Shown here piece by piece: positions 57,644 to 64,000 of a stretch of DNA of 64,000 nt. The notes beneath the pieces are model-generated. The model searched no databases, was not told where the DNA came from, and was given only the letters and a program-made list of their open reading frames with translations. A program made the position numbers and the translations under genes. The first letter of the stretch is position 1, and every line of letters starts with the position of its first letter. Origin of the DNA: Lolium rigidum (Eukaryota > Streptophyta > Magnoliopsida > Poales > Poaceae); the NCBI RefSeq assembly GCF_022539505.1, contig NC_061510.1, positions 224,586,043 through 224,650,042 of the forward strand. Reading direction: 5' to 3'.

Positions 57644-60600
57644 GATACTCTCAAGGACATGAAGAGAAATGCCTCTCCTGGACCAGATGGTTTTAATGTC
57701 GAATTCTACATTGCTACTTGGGACTGGATTGGTGAAGATGTTACGCAACTAGTAAGAACTTTCTTTCAAAAAGGTATCATGCCTAGCCACATAAATGACA
57801 CTCACATTGCGCTTATTCCGAAAAAGCTTGTTCCTCTTGTTCCAGCGGATTATAGGCCTATTAGTCTATGCAATATTATCTACAAAATCATAGCGAAATG
57901 CATAGCTAATAGATTTAAACCTCATTTGCCGGATTATATTCATCCTTCCCAGCAAGCTTTCATTGAAGGTAGGCGCATTAGCAACAACATTATCATTGCT
58001 CAAGAAATTACTCACTCTTTTGCTCTTAGTTCTTAGAAAAATAAAGCATTCATGCTAAAAATTGATCTTGCCAAAGCCTTTGACAGAATTGAATGGAATT
58101 TCATTGTCGCTGCTTTGCACGTAAAGGGTTGCATGGTCATTTCATAAACCTCATTTATGCCTGTGTCTCGTCACCTACCTTTTTTGTTGTCATTAATGGC
58201 CAACCTTTTGCAAAATTTGAAGGTGACAGAGGAATACGACAAGGATACCCTTTATCGCCGTACTTGTTTTTCCTTGCTATAAATGAATTGTAAATCTCGC
58301 TGCAGGAAGCCATGGCTACTAATCATTTTGCAGGTATTAAATTGGGACCAAACTGTCTGCCTATTCACTTTCTGCTGTTCGCGGACGATCTTCTGGTATG
58401 TGGTCAGGCTACGGAACAAGAAGCGACAAGAATGAAACGGATCCTTCGGGACTTTTGCAACAGATCTGGACAAACTCCGAATTGGACAAAATCGGGAATA
58501 CTTTTCAGTAAGCATGCTAACAACCACATTACTCAAGTTGTTCGAACTATTCTTCATCTGCTAATTATAGATTCAAACTTTGTGCACCTTGGGCACCCTC
58601 TTATCATTTCAGGGAAAGACAGAAATGCTGCTTATAACTTTGTCTTATATTTAAGTCAAAACTTTCAACTTATGAATCGGATCAACATTCTCATGCTGCT
58701 AGATTGGAGCTAATCAAATCGGTCTTCTCATCCATTCATGTCTACTACATGTCTAATATTCTTTTCACAAAAAAGTTTATTGCAAAACTCACTGCTATTA
58801 TTAGGAACTTCTGGTGGACAGGTATCAGGCAAGAACCAAACTCCAAAGTTTGTGTCTAAGGTCTTGGAAAGACATATGTACGCCAAAAAAAGAAGGATTG
58901 GGCATTAGGAACTTGCTGGCTATGAATCAAGGTCTTATTGTGATGGCAGCCTGGAGACTTCCTGATCAACCAAACAATTTTCTCCACCTTGTTTTAAAAT
59001 CAAATACTTCCCTGACTCCTCTATTTGGCGCCCAAATTCAAATGCTCCAAAATCCGCTTTCTGGGCCTCCATTCTCGAAGTCCTTCATATTCTCAAAGCC
59101 CATTCCTTCTATCAAATCACAATGGGACTAATCTCTATTTGGGGCACTCCCTGGTGTGAGGGTTGGGCTCAGATTTATGACCCTCTTATAATTCAACCTG
59201 AAAACTACTCTTACCCCAGCCAAGTCAAGGACTTATGGATCCCTGGACAAAAAGTATGGAATGAACAACTTATTGACACTTCGTTTCAGGAGCATATGGC
59301 GGAAGCAATTAAAAACACTCCAATCATTAGTGCTCAAGATGAATACTGCCTCTGCTGGAAACTCATACCAACAGGCAAGTGTAGCTCCAAAAGCGCCTAC
59401 AAAGCTTGTCTCGAAAGTCTGTTTGAACAAGGGGAGCCAAGACCAAGACAGGTTAGTACATCTACCAAACACCTGCTACAAACTATTTGGAAGAACAACA
59501 ACATCATTCCCAGAAAAAAAAACTTTTGGTTGAAGAATTTTAAGACAAGCCATTTCCTTTGATTCTAGAGCTGGTAAGTACAGTAAACATATTAGAAACT
59601 GTGTTGCAGGTGTCATTTGGAAGAATCGGATCAACATCTCTTTTTCATGTGTGCTTTTGCTAGAGCAGCTTGGTTTATGCACCCTTGGCACTTAAGGGTT
59701 GATCAATTTGCTTCTCCCTCTAATTTTATCCCTCAAATTCTTACCAGGCTTCTTAACATGAATCACCCCAATGGTTCTATTGAAAACCTTCTTACTTTTA
59801 TGTGATTTTTATAGAAATAGAGAAATGATTGCCTCTTTAATAAAAAAATGATTCTCCTCTCCAGATTAATCATATGGCAAATGTTATTAAATAAAACTTG
59901 GAGCTTTTGGATGTTGTGCAGGTTTTAGGAAGTAGGTCACAAGCTAGGTTGAACACACGGGAAGATCAAACCAGACAGGGCAATACAATCAGAACGGATC
60001 TACATATTCAAGGAAGCAAAATCTTCACTGATGCGGCATGGAAGAAAAGGAAAGCACAAGATACTCAAGAAAATGTGAAGACTGAAATTGGAATCTACCG
60101 TCAATTTTGCGGGCAAGATCTAGAAGAAATTGTCATGATACAAGCCCCGACTACACATTCCTCTCCGCCTCTGCTTGCGGAAGCTGCTGCTCTTCTATTT
60201 GCAACTAAAATTGCTGCTTAGGTCCAAGGATAAGGAGTAACATTTTTTAGTGACAACCTCACTCTTGCAAGAGCGGCTTCAGCTACAACGGTTACAAATG
60301 CTCAAGTACCCCGGGAGTTTACACAGCAGATTGCAGACTATAAAGAGCTTCAGAGGAACTGCATTCGAAGATTTACCACATCAACGGGAATCTAAATGGA
60401 GTAGCCCACGATTATGCACAACAGGCAATTCGACGACCAATGTCCTTGCCTATCTTCACTTATCTAAATTCAGCTCAGAGATGTATACGCTCTTGTTCCT
60501 TCGCTCTTTCTTTCCAAAACCTTGATCTCGACCATCAAAAAAAAAAACCTTGATCTCCACTCTCCAGGGATTTGTACTACTATATGTACTCTGCTTATGA

Positions 60601-60658
60601 GTTGAATGAATGAAATTGTAGCGCCCCGGACGCCTATCCTTGTTAAAAAAAAAAAAAA
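57644..60658 (+). mobile_element. 5'-truncated LINE with 9-bp target duplication
   Basis: A 3.0-kb insertion ending in 14 A (60645-60658), flanked by CCTCCTGCA at 57635-57643 and 60659-60667. It begins inside the reverse transcriptase domain. A poly(A) tail, 5' truncation and a variable-length target duplication are hallmarks of LINE retrotransposition. Confidence 0.85.
57659..60221 (+). pseudogene. LINE reverse transcriptase / zinc-binding / RNase H polyprotein, broken
   Basis: Ordered blocks are visible: NASPGPDGFNVEFY and ADYRPISLCNIIYKIIAKCI (RT palm and fingers), LKIDLAKAFDRIEWNF, GDRGIRQGYPLSPYLF, the catalytic FADDLL (FADD at 58378-58389), a long connection region, a zinc-binding block CHLEESDQHLFFMCAFARAA at about 59611, and an RNase H-like block starting IFTDAAW at 60021 with FSDN at about 60246. 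Together they are the C-terminal two thirds of a plant L1-type ORF2. Several stops (first at 58034) and frameshifts make it non-functional. The endonuclease is missing because of the 5' truncation. Confidence 0.85.
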
Positions 60659-60766
60659 CCTCCTGCACGCTGTGAACAATGAGCTTGCAAAGAGAACTAT
60701 CATTTAACCAAAAGAGCTCATGTTCCACATCGTGCCGATTTCCCCTTTCTTTGTGCTGGTGAGACA
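60659..60766 (+). pseudogene. CACTA remnant, continuation after the LINE
   Basis: Joining across the LINE gives a plausible continuation (GNEVPYTLL then HAVNNELAKRTI and FHIVPISPFFVLVR), similar in tone to En/Spm C-terminal regions. It runs into the second gap. Confidence 0.35.
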
Positions 60767-60866
60767 NNNNNNNNNNNNNNNNNNNNNNNNNNNNNNNNNN
60801 NNNNNNNNNNNNNNNNNNNNNNNNNNNNNNNNNNNNNNNNNNNNNNNNNNNNNNNNNNNNNNNNNN
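60767..60866. other. Assembly gap (100 N)
   Basis: Exactly 100 unknown bases. The CACTA remnant lies to the left and an unrelated non-LTR 3' end to the right. Confidence 0.99.
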
Positions 60867-60939
60867 TGAATACAAGTATATTCTGATTTTAGTTTAAACT
60901 CTAGGTTTGACATTTGTGTGTCTCATAAGTCGAAATATT

Positions 60940-61122
60940 TATTTAGTGGGAGGCGACGTTCCCGTTGATCGTGTCTGTGTTGACCTTATCAATTTCAAGA
61001 TCCAATCCGTCGGTTTAGTCTTCCGGAGGTGCTCATAGGGGTAGGGTGTGCGTGTGTGCGTTTATAGAGGTGAGTGTATACGCGTATGTGTCTGCGTTTG
61101 TAATGTGTTTCTCAAAAAAAAA
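60940..61122 (+). repeat. Non-LTR retrotransposon 3' end with poly(A)
   Basis: The phrase GGAGGTGCTCATAGGGGTAG, then GGTGTGCGTGTGTGCGTTTA and a run of A at 61113-61122, is a widespread 3' end of grass LINE/SINE-type elements. Only the tail is present; its upstream part is cut by the gap. Confidence 0.55.
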
Positions 61123-61536
61123 AGTCTATTCTGATATTTCTTTGAGGGGTAGTCTATCCTGATTTTGTTTTTGAGAAAAGTCTATCCTGATTTCTGAAAA
61201 ACCTTCTGGGACTCGTGGCTTGTGGGCCGTAGAATACAGTATTGGGCCAACCTCTAAAACATGTGCAAAATGGAACTCAATGCGCTATGTTCACAAATCA
61301 GAATAAGATGGTTTCCTCAAATAAAAACGTAAGACAAGACGGAAATTTTACACCTTACAGCGCCAATGATGATTTAAAAATCGCAGAGAGGCTATGGAAG
61401 CAACAAAAGGTGCGAGTTTTCGGCAATGGAAGGGGGCAACGTGGAATGGTGCAACTATCAATGGGGACGAGTTTCAGCCGTGGGAACTCCTAGATGCAGG
61501 AGTAGGAGGGAGCTCGTACATGAGGCGAGAGTAGGC
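61123..61536. other. Unassigned sequence
   Basis: About 410 bp without a recognisable gene or element. The word AGTCTATYCTGAT occurs three times between 61123 and 61190. Confidence 0.5.
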
Positions 61537-61539
61537 TTA

Positions 61540-63624
61540 GAGCATCTTCAGTCGCGTCACGACGTCGGATCGAGTGTTTGGGGACGTGTTTTGTTCGTAC
61601 CGCGTTTGAGGGACGTCGCTTCCCAGTCGTGTCCCCAAACGTCGCCCCCAAACATGAAAACACAACCATTTATTAAATATAGCATATAAATAAATATGTT
61701 TGCGGAGATTATTTTCAAATTAAAATACAACAAACAATAAAACAACTAAACAAATAAATAGGGCTAGATCAAGGTGCCGCGACATTTGCTGATAATCCTT
61801 TGATCCTCCACAAATGCTCAACGAGATCAACTTGAAGTTGCTCGTGAACATTGCTGTCACGGATCTCTGCGTGCATGGCGACAAAATCAGCAAAATCTGC
61901 AGGCAACTCATGATCAACCTCCGCAAGAAGGCCCTGACACTCATAGGGACCAACATGTGTCCTGGCATGATTCTTGCGGTCATCCTCGATGATCATGTTG
62001 TGCATAATCACACAAGCCTGCATCACCTCCCACATTTGGTCGTGAGACCAGCTTAGAGCAGGGTACCGGATAATTGCAAATTGAGCTTGAAGCACACCAA
62101 ATGCCCGTTCGACATCCTTTCTGCAAGCCTCCTATCGCGAAGTAAAGTGGGAATTCTTCTGACCTGATGGATTCGAGATTGTTTTGACAAAAGTGGCACA
62201 TTCTGGATATATACCATCTGCTAGATAATAGCCTATGGTATATTGGTGGCTATTGATCTCATAGTTGCATGGTGGAGCATGACCTTCCACTAGTCTACTG
62301 AACACCGGAGACTGCTGCAACACGTTGATATCATTGTGTGATCCCAACATGCCAAAGAAAGAATGCCAAATCCACAGGTCATAATCGGCCACAGCTTCAA
62401 GCACCACACTGCAATATCCATGACGCCCTTTGTATATACCTTGCCAAGCAAACGGGCAGTTCTTCCATTACCAGTGCATGTAATCGATGCTTCCAAGCAT
62501 TCCAGGAAATCCTCTGGCAGCATTTTGTGCCATGATCCTTGCAGTCTCTTCCTCAGTTGGCCCTCTCAAGTAGTATTTGCCAAACTTTCCCACCACAGCT
62601 CTGCAAAACTTGTACATGCACTCAATGGCAATAGACTCACTCATGCAAAGGTAGTCGTCCTGTGTATCGACAGGTGCTCCGTATGCAAGCATCCTCATGG
62701 CGGCGGTGCACTTCTGAATCAAAGAGAACCCGACAATTCCTCAACGTCGTGCTTGAGCTTGAAGTAGGGGTTGAACTCTCGAACGCCGTGAAGGATATTC
62801 ATGAACAGACCCTTGCTCATCCTATACCGGCGCCGAAAATTGTCGGCATGTGTTGCCTCATCTGCGAAGTAGTCGTTGTGCAGCATGGTATGCCCCTCCA
62901 TCCTCTGCCGGGGCTTCGACTTCTTTCTCCCCGGCCTTGATCCTCCGCGGGCCGGCCTCTTCCTCTTCTCCACCTCGGCGTCAAGCACGTCCTAGAGGGA
63001 CGCGATGATCAGCAAATGCTCCCAGAAGTCGCCGTCGAAGGCTTGCTCGTCCTCCAGCAGCAGGGCAATCATCTCGTCGTCGCTATCCATGTCTGAAGCA
63101 AAATCAATGGTTAAAATTGCGCCGCGGCAGACGAGGAAACGAACAACGGCCAATCGCGCGTACCTGGCAAGTCGTCGAGCACCTTGTGTGCGCGGAGGTG
63201 GGGCGGATTTGATGGCGCTTTCAGGGACGCGCTGGCGAAGTGGCGGCGCCGGATCGACCGGCGAGGGTGCCAGCTGCGACGACGGTGCCGACTCTCAGAA
63301 GAGATCAGTCGTCGAAACGGCTGGCAAATCCAACGGCGGCGGAGGGGTGGGAGGCTCGGGAGGGAAGGAGCGACGAGAAAAAAGGCGCAAACCAACGGTT
63401 TATGGAAATAGTCGCCGACATGTAGGAGCCCGTCTCGCTTTTCGTTGTGTCCGGCATGCCCGGAACGTCCCCTGTGGGGCGGGGACGGCCTCGGGGCGCC
63501 GGACACCGTATCGGGGCGCGCCGGACAAAAATCGGCTTTGGGGGACGCAGCTGGGAACATTTTTTTGTCCGGCGCGCCCAAATCCTTTTGGGACATGGTT
63601 TGGGGGACGCGACTAGAGATGCTC
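61540..63624 (-). mobile_element. PIF/Harbinger element, complete ends, broken transposase
   Basis: 2,085 bp. The termini GAGCATCTTCAGTCGCGTC and, inverted, GAGCATCTCTAGTCGCGTC (17 of 19 match) are flanked by TTA on both sides (61537-61539, 63625-63627). The interior encodes a Harbinger transposase on the minus strand. The Myb-like partner ORF of autonomous elements is not seen. Confidence 0.9.
61769..63090 (-). pseudogene. Harbinger (DDE_4) transposase pseudogene
   Basis: From the ATG at 63090 the frame shows a short acidic N-terminus, a basic stretch (RPARGGSRPGRKKSKPRQR), a helix-turn-helix-like region (DNFRRRYRMSKGLFMNILHG) and the nuclease core. The three catalytic residues are recognisable: D in GSIDYMHW (62484-62486), D in GSHNDINVL (62330-62332) and E in KDVERAFG (62108-62110). 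Stops interrupt the frame at 62992-62994, near 62470 (just after MHW) and at 62132-62134, and a frameshift lies near 62740. The protein would cut and paste the element at TTA sites. With these breaks it cannot, but the ends are intact, so the copy could still be moved by a related transposase. Confidence 0.9.
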
Positions 63625-63677
63625 TTAGGTCTTGGTGTGGAGTGTGTCGAGTTGTAATCTGGCATGTCCTGAGTCAT

Positions 63678-63812
63678 GGAAAAAAATAGCGCGCTATTCC
63701 AACGCTATAGCACGCTATAGCATATCTGGAGAGCCGATGATAGCACGCTATAACATGCTAATAGCGTATTTTTAGATCCACGCTATTTTGTTATAGCGCG
63801 CTATTTTTTTCC
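63678..63812. mobile_element. Small foldback element, TAGCGCGCTA-rich
   Basis: A perfect 20-bp inverted repeat (63678-63697, GGAAAAAAATAGCGCGCTAT, and 63793-63812) encloses 95 bp packed with TAGC/GCTA palindromes (GCTATAGCACGCTATAGC). No target duplication is clear, so the superfamily is open. Confidence 0.7.
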
Positions 63813-64000
63813 TCCCGAAGCTTTTGTTCGCAAAGGGATATCTGAATTTTGTAAATTGTTTTGCTCTCTTCTATAGAAAAAAATGGTACGCGTACTCTCG
63901 ATTTTTTTTTCATAGAGTTAATTGTGTAGGTGCATGGATATAAATTGCATCTCTAAGAATCCATCTTTCTTGTAAATAGGCGCTATGTTAGAACATGTTA
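63813..64000. other. Unassigned AT-rich end of window
   Basis: Nothing recognisable in the last 188 bp. Confidence 0.6.

Overview
This window is a repeat-dominated stretch of nuclear DNA from a grass. The LTR families are of the kind that dominate Triticeae/Pooideae genomes: Gypsy LTRs opening with TGATACGTC, Copia LTRs with a GGGCATATCC-type start, and very large LTRs with little coding content. Wheat, barley, rye, Aegilops or a close relative is therefore likely; this rests on remembered family features, not on a search. There are two 100-base assembly gaps (49571-49670 and 60767-60866). Nearly everything is transposable element in nested layers. I see one convincing intact host gene, an F-box/LRR-type protein at 34960-36615.

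Layout, left to right. 1-3444 is the 3' half of a Gypsy element (G1) inserted into the protease region of a second Gypsy element (G2, 3445-9603). G2 has a retropepsin fragment, no reverse transcriptase or integrase, an accessory ORF with its own leader, and a 3' LTR. 9799-10115 is a chimera of three chloroplast gene pieces (petD, ndhB, psbA). A decayed LINE follows and is split twice. First comes a 4,056-bp Mutator-like element (10519-14574; 182-bp TIRs, perfect 9-bp TSD) with two convergent genes. Then comes a Helitron (14720-31433), itself split by a 14.1-kb LTR element (LARD1, minus strand, 16360-30457) with 6.5- and 5.4-kb LTRs and a 2.2-kb non-coding interior. 31761-34930 holds AT-rich repeats, a Harbinger-type MITE and a Stowaway MITE, followed by the F-box gene. 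37850-40677 is a Copia remnant interrupted by a second giant-LTR element (LARD2, LTR 40678-47340) that runs into the first gap. 49724-55356 is a non-autonomous Gypsy element (G3), a relative of G1, with one 214-residue ORF. 55357-60766 is a Copia LTR fragment and a CACTA transposase remnant carrying a 5'-truncated LINE with a 9-bp TSD. 61540-63624 is a complete Harbinger element with a broken transposase, followed by a small foldback element.

What stands out: (i) all four LTR families (G2, G3, LARD1, LARD2) carry at least one extra internal copy of the polypurine tract that abuts the 3' LTR; (ii) G1, G2 and G3 LTRs share a GC-rich palindrome upstream of the TATA region, and G2 repeats it in front of its accessory ORF; (iii) the Mutator-like element pairs a GRF zinc-finger gene with a MURA N-terminal gene lacking a catalytic domain; (iv) the two LTRs of LARD1 differ by a 1.08-kb deletion at an 11-bp direct repeat; (v) recent repeat copies differ repeatedly by CAG/CTG versus CGAG/CTCG, which looks technical and would distort LTR dating.
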